64,000 nucleotides of DNA, from positions 310,001 through 374,000 of the forward strand of contig NZ_AVBI01000012.1 in assembly GCF_000498475.1 (NCBI RefSeq), given 5' to 3'. Below, piece after piece: positions 17,344 through 26,905 of this stretch (its first letter is position 1; each line of letters starts with the position of its first letter). The notes under the pieces are model-generated. The model had not been told where the DNA came from and made no database searches. It saw nothing but the letters and a program-made list of their open reading frames with translations. The translations under genes and the position numbers were made by a program. Origin of the DNA: Flavobacterium cauense R2A-7 (GTDB lineage Bacteria; Bacteroidota; Bacteroidia; Flavobacteriales; Flavobacteriaceae).

Positions 17344-18348
17344 CTAGGCTAAATCCGCTTCATTTAAAAAATCCCATTGCTTAAGGTCTTTTTTCAGGGG
17401 TTTCCCAATAAGTTCCTGAAATTTCTGGGCATCGATGCCGTAACCTTTAGGTTTTTTAGCTTCCAGGTCATCAAAAGTAAGCAAATGCCCTTTCGGTAAA
17501 TCCTTATTGACCGCTAAAGATTTTTCGAATATGGATTTTAAAGTAAGAAATTGTTCATTGTGATTTTTATCAATCGGATGTTGCAATGCTGCATATATTT
17601 CATTAACCGAAACCACCATATCGGACACTTCATCAATGGTTAATGAGGATTTTGTGTCGGGTCCGAACATCCGTTTATCAAAAACCACATGAAATTCAAG
17701 GATTTCAGCCCCTAAAGCAACTGCTGCTATATTGGTTGACGTTTTTGAAGAATGATCGGAAAAACCAACGGTAACACCATAACGTTCTTTTAATTCTTTG
17801 ATTACATTTAAACCGTATTGCTCCGGTTGTGTTGGATAGGAAGTGGTGCATTGCAGAATGGAAAAAGAGACATTTCGTTCATTTAAAAAAGCAATGGTTT
17901 TGTCCAATTCTGCATAACTGCTCATTCCGGACGACAGGATAAGCGGTTTTCCGGTTTGGGCTATTTTATCCAACAACAACCAATTGTTGACTTCCCCTGA
18001 CCCGATTTTATAGTATTTCACACCAATGTCTTCCAACCAATCCACCGCCAGATTACTGAAAGGCGAACAGATAAAATCCAATCCGGCTTCATCACAATGT
18101 GTTTTTATTCCTTTCCATTGTTCCTGTGTGAAACCCATTCGTTCCCAGTACTCAAAACGCGTGGCGTCCTCATAAGAAAATTTCACCCGAAAAGGCTCGT
18201 GAATACTGCTTTCTGCTTCGGCAATATGCATCTGAAACTTAATGGCCTGCACTCCGGTTGCTGCCACAGCATCAATATACGAATGTAAAATCCCTAAGCT
18301 CCCTTCGTGAGCCTGACCAATTTCGGCAATTAAATAAGGTTTATTCAT
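17344..18348 (-). CDS. neuB: N-acetylneuraminate synthase family protein (NeuB/LegI-like)
   Basis: 334 residues. The N-terminal TIM barrel begins LIAEIGQAHEGSL and carries AIKFQMH, CSPFSNLAVDWL, YYKIGSGEVNNW, PLILSSGMSS, LQCTTSYPT and GFSDHSS. A C-terminal SAF antifreeze-like domain (about 270-334; SLAVNKDLPKGHLL) closes the active site in this family. It condenses phosphoenolpyruvate with a six-carbon N-acetylamino sugar to a nine-carbon nonulosonic acid. Eight bases overlap the CatB-type acetyltransferase gene upstream. The second NeuB-like protein of the locus, at 56.4 kb, is clearly a different subfamily. Confidence 0.9.
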   Translation of the reverse strand: MNKPYLIAEIGQAHEGSLGILHSYIDAVAATGVQAIKFQMHIAEAESSIHEPFRVKFSYEDATRFEYWERMGFTQEQWKGIKTHCDEAGLDFICSPFSNLAVDWLEDIGVKYYKIGSGEVNNWLLLDKIAQTGKPLILSSGMSSYAELDKTIAFLNERNVSFSILQCTTSYPTQPEQYGLNVIKELKERYGVTVGFSDHSSKTSTNIAAVALGAEILEFHVVFDKRMFGPDTKSSLTIDEVSDMVVSVNEIYAALQHPIDKNHNEQFLTLKSIFEKSLAVNKDLPKGHLLTFDDLEAKKPKGYGIDAQKFQELIGKPLKKDLKQWDFLNEADLA

Positions 18349-18973
18349 AAATGCTTTCTTTATTGGTAAAATCTTTAAAAAAAAGTGGTTTTATTTTTTC
18401 CAATTCCGATTCCGGCAAATCCCACCATTGCAGGGCTTCAATTTCCTGAATAATGGTAGCCGAAAATCGTTTTCGCATTGGTTTTGCCGGCACACCCGCT
18501 ACTATGGTATAAGGCTCCACATCTTTGGTAACCACACTACCCGCTGCTAAAACCGCACCATCTCCAACAGTCACGTTTCCAACAATAATTACGTTATGTC
18601 CTATCCAAACATCGTTTCCAACAGTTACTTTTTTGGTTTCTTTATGTTCTTTAAGTTCGCCGTTAAAAAGATTTTTATTAATGTACGTTGAAAGATATGC
18701 CGTTGGATGATTGGTGGTATGTATTGCGACATTTGCCCCGATTTGGCAATATTTCCCAACAACAATATTACCGTGAAAGAAGTTATTATACCCTAAAGTT
18801 GTAGCATACCCAATTTTAATTTTTCCTGAAAAATTGCATGAATCGGGTACAGCATTTTTTCCTTCAAACGCTACATTTTGTAAACCTCTTGAAAATCCGG
18901 ACAAAAGCACTCCATTCTTATTTTCCGGTGTATTCAAAAAATAATATAAAATTTTTTTTATAAAATTTCTCAT
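18341..18973 (-). CDS. CatB-related O-acetyltransferase
   Basis: 210 residues. Left-handed beta-helix repeats run through IGYATTLGYNNFF, VVGKYCQIGANVAIHTTNH, VGNDVWIGHNVIIVGNVTVGDGAVLAAGSVV. They end in the CatB/xenobiotic acetyltransferase tail (YTIVAGVPAKPMRKRF, then LQWWDLPESELEKI). The His in AIHTTNHPT is at the position of the catalytic His of this family. Overlap with neuB suggests it acetylates a hydroxyl of the nonulosonic acid or its precursor. A NeuD function is less likely because the PglD-type Rossmann N-terminal domain is absent. Confidence 0.82.
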   Translation of the reverse strand: MRNFIKKILYYFLNTPENKNGVLLSGFSRGLQNVAFEGKNAVPDSCNFSGKIKIGYATTLGYNNFFHGNIVVGKYCQIGANVAIHTTNHPTAYLSTYINKNLFNGELKEHKETKKVTVGNDVWIGHNVIIVGNVTVGDGAVLAAGSVVTKDVEPYTIVAGVPAKPMRKRFSATIIQEIEALQWWDLPESELEKIKPLFFKDFTNKESIYE

Positions 18974-18989
18974 CTCAATTTAATCATAG

Positions 18990-20009
18990 TTAATAACCTG
19001 ATGCCGCTTCTTTTGACAAACCTTTAAAATGCAGAAACCATTTCCATATTGGCTTTCTCACAAGAACTTTAGCAAAAAATAGCTGTTGAACCCAAATCAG
19101 TAATGAATTCGTTTTTACTTTGGCCAATTTTAGTGGAAAAGCTCCCTCTTCCGTGAGGATTTTACAATTCTCAAATGCTTCCTCCATCCATGACTCTAAA
19201 GTGTTTCCCATGTGATAGGCATAATTATCCTCTGTGGAGAGTCGCCAAAATCCTTTTTCGGAAACGGGTTTATCCAACAATTCGATTTCACTGTTTCCAC
19301 CCAAACTGAAATTAGAATACCTTTCTTTGAGCGTATTAAAAACTGTTCCCTTATAACTGGTTACAAAATGTCCTGCTCCAACAACTGCCTTTACTGTGCC
19401 GTTTGCAACCGTCAGATAATTATCCAATTGATACTTATTATAAAAATCCGGATTTCCAATACTGATTGCAAAAGCCTGCAAAGCCTTTTGGTTTATAACC
19501 GGTGTAAATTTCATTTCTTTCGAAAACAAATTTTCAATCAGCACGTTTGAAGTATTTTGCCGTATTGTTTTAGAAGACGGTGTTGGACATACCGCTCCAG
19601 CTTTTGGAAATGCTTCAAAAACGGCATAAGTCCTTTTTTGCCAATCATTTAAAAACAATACATCGGCATCCGTTATGGTAACTATCTGAAAATTTTGTCC
19701 CGACAGCCCTTTCAAAACCGCATTGAGCTTACCTATTGCAGTAGTATGAATCAGTTCATGAATTTCACCTTGATTGTGCAAATCGTTTAAATAATCGATG
19801 ACTTCTTGACAACAACCGTTATTGACTACAGTAAAATACGTTTTAGAATGACAGGTTTTAAAAAGAGAGGCTAAACAATACTTAAAAATGGTAAAACTAT
19901 CTTTAAAATACCCCTCCTGATTGGGTATATAAACAGGAACAATAACCTGATGAAAAAAATCATTTGGAGGCAGTTCTTTATCTTTCAAAGGATTGAAACC
20001 TATTCGCAT
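18990..20009 (-). CDS. Putative glycosyltransferase, GT-A fold (GT2-like)
   Basis: 339 residues. A GT-A-like N-terminal domain is suggested by QVIVPVYIPN, FTVVNNGCCQEVIDYL, GKLNAVLKG and the metal-binding TDADVLFLNDW. The C-terminal part has no recognisable family and no membrane helix. It lies 16 bp from the acetyltransferase gene and shares one base with the GT4 gene upstream, so it belongs to the same transcript. The distance from canonical GT2 signatures makes the precise family uncertain. Its place after the nonulosonate genes makes it one candidate for handling that sugar, by context only. Confidence 0.62.
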   Translation of the reverse strand: MRIGFNPLKDKELPPNDFFHQVIVPVYIPNQEGYFKDSFTIFKYCLASLFKTCHSKTYFTVVNNGCCQEVIDYLNDLHNQGEIHELIHTTAIGKLNAVLKGLSGQNFQIVTITDADVLFLNDWQKRTYAVFEAFPKAGAVCPTPSSKTIRQNTSNVLIENLFSKEMKFTPVINQKALQAFAISIGNPDFYNKYQLDNYLTVANGTVKAVVGAGHFVTSYKGTVFNTLKERYSNFSLGGNSEIELLDKPVSEKGFWRLSTEDNYAYHMGNTLESWMEEAFENCKILTEEGAFPLKLAKVKTNSLLIWVQQLFFAKVLVRKPIWKWFLHFKGLSKEAASGY

Positions 20010-21148
20010 TATAAACTATTTATATTTTGGTATAAAGCTATCACTTTTTGCTGATTAACATAATAATCCAAGCGTTGCGTTGCTATTGCATCATTTATTT
20101 TGGAAATTTCGACAAACCTATCGGGAATTTCGAGAGCTTGTTTTATCAATCCTTTTATTTCATTTATACTTTCAGGTTCTGAAATCAGAAAACCATTTTC
20201 CCCATGACGAATTATTTCTGCAGTAACACCTCCGGGATTGGACTGTATCGGAAAGGCCCCCATAACCACTGCCTCCAAAAGCGTATTTGGCATTCCGTCT
20301 GAGATATTGTTTCCAATGTAAATCAAAGACTGCCCCATGAGTTCCAAAAGTTCTTGGTGTGATAACCCGTGTCGGCTGTATGCTTTAAAAGATAAATTGT
20401 TAACAGAAATATAGTCGATTACGCTTTGGTGCGCCCCAAAAACAACCACTTCATAATCCTTGATTGCTTTAAGCATTGCATGTAATGCTTTAACAACAAC
20501 CAGACCGCGACCAAACAAATGCTGGTATCCTTTTACCAATATTATTTTTCGTTCGGAAACCGGTTTTTTAAAATGCTGTAATTCTGAAAGTTTATATCCT
20601 GTCCCTCCCGGAATTACCCCAATGTGCTTCCCTGTGAATCCTAAGTTTTTGGCAAGCTCAAAATCCCGTAAACAATCCGTATGCAAAAAGTTTACACGTT
20701 GTAACACGGCCTGAATTTTGGGTTGATGGTATTTTAAATGCTGATAATAATACAAATCATTTCCCCAGCAGGAATAAACCCATTTAATATCCGGGAAGGC
20801 ATTCATGGTTTTAAGGATGGGATAACTGCAGCTTTGCATTTCGAAACTATGAATAACATCCGGTTGGACTTCCCGAATGATTTTATCAAGCGCTTCATTT
20901 GCAGTTACTTCCAATACAGACTGAATCGAATCATACAAGGATGGCATCTTTTTTTTCAAAAAATGCTCTCCTTTCACATAAGCTACTTTTCTTTTTTTCC
21001 AATCTGTAAATTGCGTTACAGAAGAAAGGGTTTCTAATTTCCCTTTACCCAAAACATCAAACCAAAACAACTCCAAAGAAGTATCTTTCAGATTTTCAAT
21101 CCATCGAATAACATGCACGGAAGGCATGGAAATAAAAAGTATTTTCAT
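20009..21148 (-). CDS. Glycosyltransferase family 4
   Basis: 379 residues. The N-terminal half has ILFISMPSVHVIRWIENL, HSFEMQSCSYPIL and the WGNDLYY motif. The donor domain has VIPGGTGYKL, KIILVKGYQH, FGAHQSVIDY and the signature IYIGNNISDGMPNTLLEAVVMG. The HVIRWIENL and WGNDLYY elements recur in a GT4 subgroup of bacterial surface-glycan loci. It is coupled to the following gene by a one-base overlap. Donor and linkage unknown. Confidence 0.82.
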   Translation of the reverse strand: MKILFISMPSVHVIRWIENLKDTSLELFWFDVLGKGKLETLSSVTQFTDWKKRKVAYVKGEHFLKKKMPSLYDSIQSVLEVTANEALDKIIREVQPDVIHSFEMQSCSYPILKTMNAFPDIKWVYSCWGNDLYYYQHLKYHQPKIQAVLQRVNFLHTDCLRDFELAKNLGFTGKHIGVIPGGTGYKLSELQHFKKPVSERKIILVKGYQHLFGRGLVVVKALHAMLKAIKDYEVVVFGAHQSVIDYISVNNLSFKAYSRHGLSHQELLELMGQSLIYIGNNISDGMPNTLLEAVVMGAFPIQSNPGGVTAEIIRHGENGFLISEPESINEIKGLIKQALEIPDRFVEISKINDAIATQRLDYYVNQQKVIALYQNINSL

Positions 21149-21152
21149 GAGC

Positions 21153-22097
21153 TTATTTTAAAAGTGCATACCCCTTTTTAAAAAGGGAAAAAATCATATA
21201 TCCGGTTACCGTTTTCAACATACCGTAAATATCAAATAAAAAGAATTCACAACGAAGTAATTTCTTCAGAAAATAAAATTTCTTTGGATGATTTTGCATC
21301 AAAGCTTCTCTGAAAAAAAAGAGATATCGGTTTTTAATAAACTTTTTAAGAACCTTTAGGTTAGCCATTTTGTTTTGAGACAGTAACAATATATGTTTTT
21401 CTCTGGCAGTAAATTCAGACTGTATTTCGCTGAAATTAAGTTTTGCCAATTCCTGTGACAGCGAAGTGGTATGAAAACGATACTTAATTAATGGCTTGTC
21501 AATATACAGGACCTTGGGTTTTGCGTAAAGCATTCTTAAATTAAAATCCCAATCGTCTAAATTGCGTATTGCGGGATCAAACAATTGTTTTTGTTGTGTA
21601 AGAAAGCTTCTTTTCCACAATGGTCCACAAACGTAGTATGCAATTTTACCAACATAATAATCTTCAATGATATTGTTAGAGAGAATCGTGTTTTCTTTGA
21701 TCTTTTTTTTAGTTTCAAAATCAACAACTTCTAATGGAGCAATCACAACATCTGTATCTTCCTGAATTGCTTTTGTATAATTTTCCAAAGCGAATGGATG
21801 ATAAAGGTCGTCACTATCAAACCAATTAACGTAATCTCCTTTACACAATTCAAAGCCGTAATTTCTACAAGAATTTGGTCCTTTAACACTATTAACAGGG
21901 CGCTGATGATATTGAAAACGACTGTCTTTTTTGCTGTATTCCTGAACTACACCGCTAGTATGATCTGTTGAGCCGTCATCAACAATCAAACATTCCCAAT
22001 TTTGATAGCTCTGTAGCAGAATGCTGTCTAACGTTTCCCTTATCAGATGGGCTCTGTTAAATGTCGGAATTATAATTGAGAGTAACGGCTGTACCAT
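21153..22097 (-). CDS. Glycosyltransferase family 2
   Basis: 314 residues, inverting GT-A fold: SIIIPTFNRAHLI, CLIVDDGSTDHTS, SCRNYGFELCKGDY and the metal-binding WFDSDDLYHP. The C-terminal third is basic and hydrophobic, as in membrane-associated GT2 enzymes. The N-terminal half is very similar to that of the neighbouring GT2 at 22106-23098 (both share NWECLIVDDGSTD and CRNYG), pointing to tandem duplication. It lies four bases from the GT4 gene that follows it. Confidence 0.88.
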   Translation of the reverse strand: MVQPLLSIIIPTFNRAHLIRETLDSILLQSYQNWECLIVDDGSTDHTSGVVQEYSKKDSRFQYHQRPVNSVKGPNSCRNYGFELCKGDYVNWFDSDDLYHPFALENYTKAIQEDTDVVIAPLEVVDFETKKKIKENTILSNNIIEDYYVGKIAYYVCGPLWKRSFLTQQKQLFDPAIRNLDDWDFNLRMLYAKPKVLYIDKPLIKYRFHTTSLSQELAKLNFSEIQSEFTAREKHILLLSQNKMANLKVLKKFIKNRYLFFFREALMQNHPKKFYFLKKLLRCEFFLFDIYGMLKTVTGYMIFSLFKKGYALLK

Positions 22098-22105
22098 AAC
22101 AAGGT

Positions 22106-23098
22106 TTATTTTAGCATCATTTCTTTCAATTTTGTCGAAACAAAATGATAGCCTCTTTTCTGATAATAATATTTATTCAGCAATAACATCAAATCAATAA
22201 TTGTCTTTTCTTTAAGGGTAAAACCCAATTCTTTTTTAAACAATTGTATCGTTTGAAACACCACTGTCCTATTGATTCCCGGAATCGCATAAAACCGAAT
22301 ATGGTTGAAAAATTTCAGTTTTAATTTTTTATGTTGACTCTTCTTTTGATCTTCATTAAATACTGAAAAAACAGTTGCGTAAAATTCATAAAAACAATCA
22401 ACTATATCTTGTGTTCCTTTTAGTGTTTTATATTTATTTTGACTTACTTGGTCAAAACGGTAATAGGTATCCGTTTCGTCAATTGATAAATATTCAGGTT
22501 TTAACTTGCCCAAAACTCTAATATTAAACTCTTCATCCTGAAAATTCTGGATTTTTTCATTAAATCCAATTTTATCCTTAATGAGTTTACTTTTAAAAAT
22601 CGGCCGGCAAACATTCCATGGTAAGGTATCACTCAAAACGAATTCTTCCAAAGTAGCTGCAACACTTAGATTAACGACTTTGCGAAAAGGGTAAATTTCA
22701 AATTTCAAATCTTCTTTGAACACTCCCATCGAAAAAATCAGCATATCTTTATCCTGATGAACTGTAAAAGCTTGAACTCTTCTTTCCAAGCATGTAGGAG
22801 CCATAATATCATCGCTGTCAAAAAAAATAATGTAATCCCCTTTAGCTGCGGAAAGTCCGTAATTCCTACAGGCATTGGCGCCTTTATTTTTTTCTTGAGG
22901 CCGATCTAACTCAATAATTCTTGAATCGTTTTGGGCATACTTCTGAATAACCGTTTTTGTTTCATCCGTAGAGCCATCGTCAACAATCAAACACTCCCAA
23001 TTAGCGTAAGTTTGATTTACAATAGAATCTAAAGTATCTTTAAGTATGGTTGCCCTATTAAAAACAGGGATAATTATGGAAACCAAAGGCAAATTCAT
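22106..23098 (-). CDS. Glycosyltransferase family 2
   Basis: 330 residues with SIIIPVFNRATIL, NWECLIVDDGSTDET, ACRNYGLSAAKGDY and the DxD region FFDSDDIMAP. The start shares one base with the stop of the FkbM methyltransferase gene. The N-terminal 110 residues are close to those of the next GT2, while the C-terminal halves differ, which fits duplication followed by change in acceptor specificity. Donor not predictable. Confidence 0.88.
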   Translation of the reverse strand: MNLPLVSIIIPVFNRATILKDTLDSIVNQTYANWECLIVDDGSTDETKTVIQKYAQNDSRIIELDRPQEKNKGANACRNYGLSAAKGDYIIFFDSDDIMAPTCLERRVQAFTVHQDKDMLIFSMGVFKEDLKFEIYPFRKVVNLSVAATLEEFVLSDTLPWNVCRPIFKSKLIKDKIGFNEKIQNFQDEEFNIRVLGKLKPEYLSIDETDTYYRFDQVSQNKYKTLKGTQDIVDCFYEFYATVFSVFNEDQKKSQHKKLKLKFFNHIRFYAIPGINRTVVFQTIQLFKKELGFTLKEKTIIDLMLLLNKYYYQKRGYHFVSTKLKEMMLK

Positions 23099-23982
23099 TA
23101 CTTTAATTTTACAGCATAAATCATTCCGGAATTAAACTCCAGTCTTTGTGAAAAACAGATAAATCCGTTTTTACGCAAAACCTCTTCCAGCACCTCAGCT
23201 CCTTTATCATGCCATTCCATCATTAAATAATCAATCTTTGCAATTACTCCGGACTCGGAAAGGCTTTCAAAAATTTCATATTCTCCTCCTTCACAATCCA
23301 TTTTTACAACTGTTTTACAATCTGGATTATCGGCAATTACGGCATTAATCTGGTCGGCGGCATTTTTTATTACCACGTTGGTTTCAACAACATTTTCCGA
23401 TTTAAAACTGGTACTCATGGCACCACGAACACCCGTATTCCCCTTTACATTTCTGTCAAACAAAAATACTTCGTCGCGATTGTTTTTTCCCAAACCAAAA
23501 TTATTAAGCTGCGCCACTTTGCTGATTTCCTTGTTAAGCTCCAAGTTCAAAGTTGCTTGCATAAAAGTATCCGGAACAGGTTCAAAAGCATATATTTTTT
23601 GAACATTCTCCATTTTAGAAAAGAACAGACAGGAAGTTCCTATATTGGCTCCGATATCGACAACCACAACTTTTTCATTGGTTAAAAAATTGTAGTCATT
23701 CTGAACAAACACTTCGTTTAGAATAAACAATTCTTCGTAACTTTCCACGTATATTTTCAACCCGTTAAAAGTCATCAGTACACCATCTTTATAATCGGTA
23801 ATTTGCAAATCCTGGTATTTTCGTGCAATATTCTGAACAAACACAAATGACTTAACAAGCAAAGGAATCTGTTTGGTAACACCGTATCCGGAAACTGCCT
23901 TGGTTCTTCTTTCCTGCTCCTTCTTTTTGTTCTCGATTTTATATCCCAATTGAGATACCAGTTTATATAAGGCTGTTTTCAT
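23098..23982 (-). CDS. FkbM family methyltransferase
   Basis: 294 residues. The SAM-binding glycine motif VVDIGANIGTSCLF is at about 108-121, followed by IYAFEPVPDTF (acidic end of strand 2), NNFGLGKNNRDEV and KMDCEGGEYEIF. These match FkbM O-methyltransferases. The basic N-terminal 60 residues precede the catalytic domain. In polysaccharide loci FkbM enzymes methylate sugar hydroxyls, in some systems capping the chain. It is linked by one-base overlaps to both neighbours (GT2 and acyltransferase-3). Confidence 0.88.
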   Translation of the reverse strand: MKTALYKLVSQLGYKIENKKKEQERRTKAVSGYGVTKQIPLLVKSFVFVQNIARKYQDLQITDYKDGVLMTFNGLKIYVESYEELFILNEVFVQNDYNFLTNEKVVVVDIGANIGTSCLFFSKMENVQKIYAFEPVPDTFMQATLNLELNKEISKVAQLNNFGLGKNNRDEVFLFDRNVKGNTGVRGAMSTSFKSENVVETNVVIKNAADQINAVIADNPDCKTVVKMDCEGGEYEIFESLSESGVIAKIDYLMMEWHDKGAEVLEEVLRKNGFICFSQRLEFNSGMIYAVKLK

Positions 23983-25034
23983 TATACTTCTAATTTTAAT
24001 AATTGAGGTTTTATTTTCTTAAATTTTAATGCTTTCTTTTCTACAAGATGCCATGAAAAATAAGCAAATACAACCGAAATGATTGATGCATACAACATCA
24101 GGTTAATATAGTCAAGTTTAAAAAAATACATTAGCGTTTGCTGTACCGGAAAACCATAAATGTAAATACCATATGACAAATCTCCGACACTGCTTGACAC
24201 CGAATTTATGTATTTTGTTGATTTAATTCCCAATCCGATTATTAACAAAGGAATAAATATAAATTGGATAACTGAAAAATATTTTTCCGTTACGATTGAT
24301 ATTATAACGATTAACAGGGATATTGTATTAATCAGAGTACTGTTTTTATTTTTTTCATATTCAAAAACAGACAAAATCACGCCTCCTAAAAAAAACAAGC
24401 CTAAGTTAACGAACAAAGACACATCCATATAAAACAGATTGCGATGCAGCTTGTCTTCAAAAAAAACAGTCAACATCAAAAAAGAAAGAAACAAGGTAAC
24501 CACTAAAACCTTTACAATCGTTTTATTATTTCTAAAAAGAAACAACCCTGAGAGGATAATGTACATGGTAAACTCATAACAAATTGACCAAAGCGACCCG
24601 TTTATGGCAGGGCCGTATGGGTTCTTTTCAAAAACCCCGTCTATCGCATACTGCATTCTGTACAAAGACAGGTTATTGTAAAAATACGACCATACCGTTT
24701 CATTACTGAAATAAGAGACAGTACTGTTCTCGTATACTAACGGAGCTAATAATATAGTAAGTAACAAAACAACCAACAAAGCAGGAAACAATCTCAAAAC
24801 ACGCTTCCAATAGTAATCGACTATTCCTTTACTACGATTTAAACTTTGAAAAATAAGATACCCGCTGATAATAAAAAAACCTTTAATTCCTATATAGGAA
24901 AAATGCATTTGCCCATTGGTAAGTTCACAAAGAGCATCACAGTTTTCAATCCCGGACAAAGGATAGGAATGCGATACAATAACAAACAAGGCAAAAATTA
25001 ACCTTAAAAAATCAAAATTGTTATTATGCAACAT
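23982..25034 (-). CDS. Acyltransferase 3 family membrane protein (OafA-like)
   Basis: 350 residues with about ten predicted membrane helices. The first has NFDFLRLIFALFVIVSHSYPLSG, containing the conserved His (H22) of the family. Later segments GYLIFQSL, WKRVLRLFPALLVVLL and NGSLWSICYEFTMYI follow the OafA/YrhL order, and the C-terminus has SWHLVEKKALKFKK. The family moves acyl groups across the inner membrane to O-acetylate glycans. The SGNH domain found in some members is absent. One-base overlap with the FkbM gene. Confidence 0.88.
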   Translation of the reverse strand: MLHNNNFDFLRLIFALFVIVSHSYPLSGIENCDALCELTNGQMHFSYIGIKGFFIISGYLIFQSLNRSKGIVDYYWKRVLRLFPALLVVLLLTILLAPLVYENSTVSYFSNETVWSYFYNNLSLYRMQYAIDGVFEKNPYGPAINGSLWSICYEFTMYIILSGLFLFRNNKTIVKVLVVTLFLSFLMLTVFFEDKLHRNLFYMDVSLFVNLGLFFLGGVILSVFEYEKNKNSTLINTISLLIVIISIVTEKYFSVIQFIFIPLLIIGLGIKSTKYINSVSSSVGDLSYGIYIYGFPVQQTLMYFFKLDYINLMLYASIISVVFAYFSWHLVEKKALKFKKIKPQLLKLEV

Positions 25035-25048
25035 GAACTGTTTTTTTA

Positions 25049-25981
25049 CTATTTAAAAATCAACTTTCTTCTCCTGATTAAAGGAAAATTTTTTAGGAAT
25101 ATTTTTGTTCCCAAAAACTGTGGATAGCGTATTGCTAACCTTGCCCAATATGCTAAATCTTCCCAAATCGTTTTTCCGTATCTAAGTCTGTAATCCCAAA
25201 GTAACTTTAAGACCGCAGACACCCTCTCCAATGCTATTTTTTCCATCATGCACCACCTTAAAAGTGCGTCATACATTTTTATACGATACACCCTGTACAA
25301 CTCTTCGTTTGAAAAACTGTTCTCATCATGCACACCGCGCAAAGTTACCGGATTATCTATAATCCCTGAAACCAAAACCGATTTTAAAGCCATTTTTAAA
25401 ATCAATTCCGTATCCTCTGCTACAATCAAATCTTCGGAGAAGTAACCTGTTCGTTCAAAGACATTTTTTTTTATGATTAATCCGTCGATGGAAAAATACC
25501 CTTTTTTACCCGAAAGCAAAGTTTCAAAAAGTTCTTCAGGACGGATGGATTCTGTTACGGTTGTTAAGTGTAGTTCTTCTTTTTCTGCCACTGTCGCATC
25601 CCGGTAAAAATGAACACCTATGGCATTATATACTCCTTCTGCATTTTTATTTTCATTGAAGATTTTTTTATCGTTATCAAAACGGTTTTGAAGATAAAAA
25701 TCATCCGCATCCAAAAACGCGATGTAATTTCCAATTGCTTTCTTAATCCCCAAATTACGGCTGGCAGAGCGTCCTTTATTCATTCTATTTTCATGATGGT
25801 AAATTTTAATTTTGCCATCTGCGCCCTGAAGCTTTTCAAGGATCACCTGTGTATTGTCGGTACTACCGTCATTAACGACCACAACCTCAAGAACATCTTG
25901 TTGCTGCAATGCAGACAAAACTGCTTTTTCTATAAAACGTTCTGCATTAAAAGCAGGAATTATAACGGATACTGTAAACAT
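25049..25981 (-). CDS. Glycosyltransferase family 2
   Basis: 310 residues from ATG 25981 (a TTG lies one codon upstream). GT-A motifs: SVIIPAFNAERFI, VVVNDGSTDNTQ, SASRNLGIKKAIGNY and the metal-binding FLDADDFYL. The middle part has a VAEDTELILKMAL acceptor-side segment with the conserved ED. No membrane helix is evident. Fourteen and twelve bases separate it from its neighbours in a run of three GT2 genes. Confidence 0.87.
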   Translation of the reverse strand: MFTVSVIIPAFNAERFIEKAVLSALQQQDVLEVVVVNDGSTDNTQVILEKLQGADGKIKIYHHENRMNKGRSASRNLGIKKAIGNYIAFLDADDFYLQNRFDNDKKIFNENKNAEGVYNAIGVHFYRDATVAEKEELHLTTVTESIRPEELFETLLSGKKGYFSIDGLIIKKNVFERTGYFSEDLIVAEDTELILKMALKSVLVSGIIDNPVTLRGVHDENSFSNEELYRVYRIKMYDALLRWCMMEKIALERVSAVLKLLWDYRLRYGKTIWEDLAYWARLAIRYPQFLGTKIFLKNFPLIRRRKLIFK

Positions 25982-25993
25982 CAAAAAAATGAA

Positions 25994-26905
25994 TTAATTA
26001 CTTTTATATTTAGCTCTAATAAACCTTCTCAAAAACTTTACAAAAGGGATAAAAGCCCCTGTTTTCAATAATTGACAACCTATATAGCATCCTTTTTTAA
26101 AACTGAGTTTTTCTGCTTTTTTAAGCAAAACCCCATATTCCAACAAAAATGTGGTTTTCTGTAGCTTATTAAAAAAAGAAAGTTTTTTCGTAACCAGATC
26201 TTCTATAAACAATAATCTGGCGTTTTGTTTTAACAGCAGATTATCTGATTTTCCTGAAATGCTGGATTCCGAAATTCTGACATCAACAACGGCCTCATTT
26301 ATGGTATAAACATAACCACAATTGGTAAAATCTAACCACGCTTTATCGTCGGAATGCCATGCCAGCGGAAAATCCGTAAAACGGCTTTCTTCATAAGCTT
26401 TTCTTCTAAAAATATGTTCCGACAAAGAACTTCTTGAATCTCCTTTAAAATGTCGAAAATAGGAATCGGTTACCCTTTCAACTTTCGGATGCAGGTAAAC
26501 TTCCGAAATCCTCTCACCGGAACGATTGGAATAAGCGGAAGCAAAACGGATAAGATTATATTTTTCGCTTTCAACAGTTCGCAAATGTTTATAAAATTCG
26601 GCTACACATTCATTTCCCAAAACATCATCGTCGCCTAAAATCATGATCCATTGCTCCTCATTAATCAGATTGATACAACGTTCCCATTGTTTGACTAATG
26701 ATAAAGCTCCCATGTTTTTTTCAAACCTGACGTAATGAATATCCAAAACAGCTTTATAATCGGAAATGACTCCTGAAGGATCATTCGGACTTGCATCGTC
26801 ACCGATGTAAACAACAAACCTTTTATCAGACTGAGAAGCCAAAGATGCTAACGTTTGTTCGAAAAACGAAATATTATAATATGGAATTACAACCGCAAGC
26901 ATCAT
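25994..26905 (-). CDS. Glycosyltransferase family 2
   Basis: 303 residues: VVIPYYNISFFEQTL, YIGDDASPND, VKQWERCINLI and the metal-binding LGDDDVLGNE, with WHSDDKAWLDF later. The start ATG overlaps the TGA of the upstream GT2 gene (ATGA). The C-terminal 60 residues are basic with hydrophobic patches, suggesting membrane association. Donor unknown. Confidence 0.85.
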   Translation of the reverse strand: MMLAVVIPYYNISFFEQTLASLASQSDKRFVVYIGDDASPNDPSGVISDYKAVLDIHYVRFEKNMGALSLVKQWERCINLINEEQWIMILGDDDVLGNECVAEFYKHLRTVESEKYNLIRFASAYSNRSGERISEVYLHPKVERVTDSYFRHFKGDSRSSLSEHIFRRKAYEESRFTDFPLAWHSDDKAWLDFTNCGYVYTINEAVVDVRISESSISGKSDNLLLKQNARLLFIEDLVTKKLSFFNKLQKTTFLLEYGVLLKKAEKLSFKKGCYIGCQLLKTGAFIPFVKFLRRFIRAKYKSN

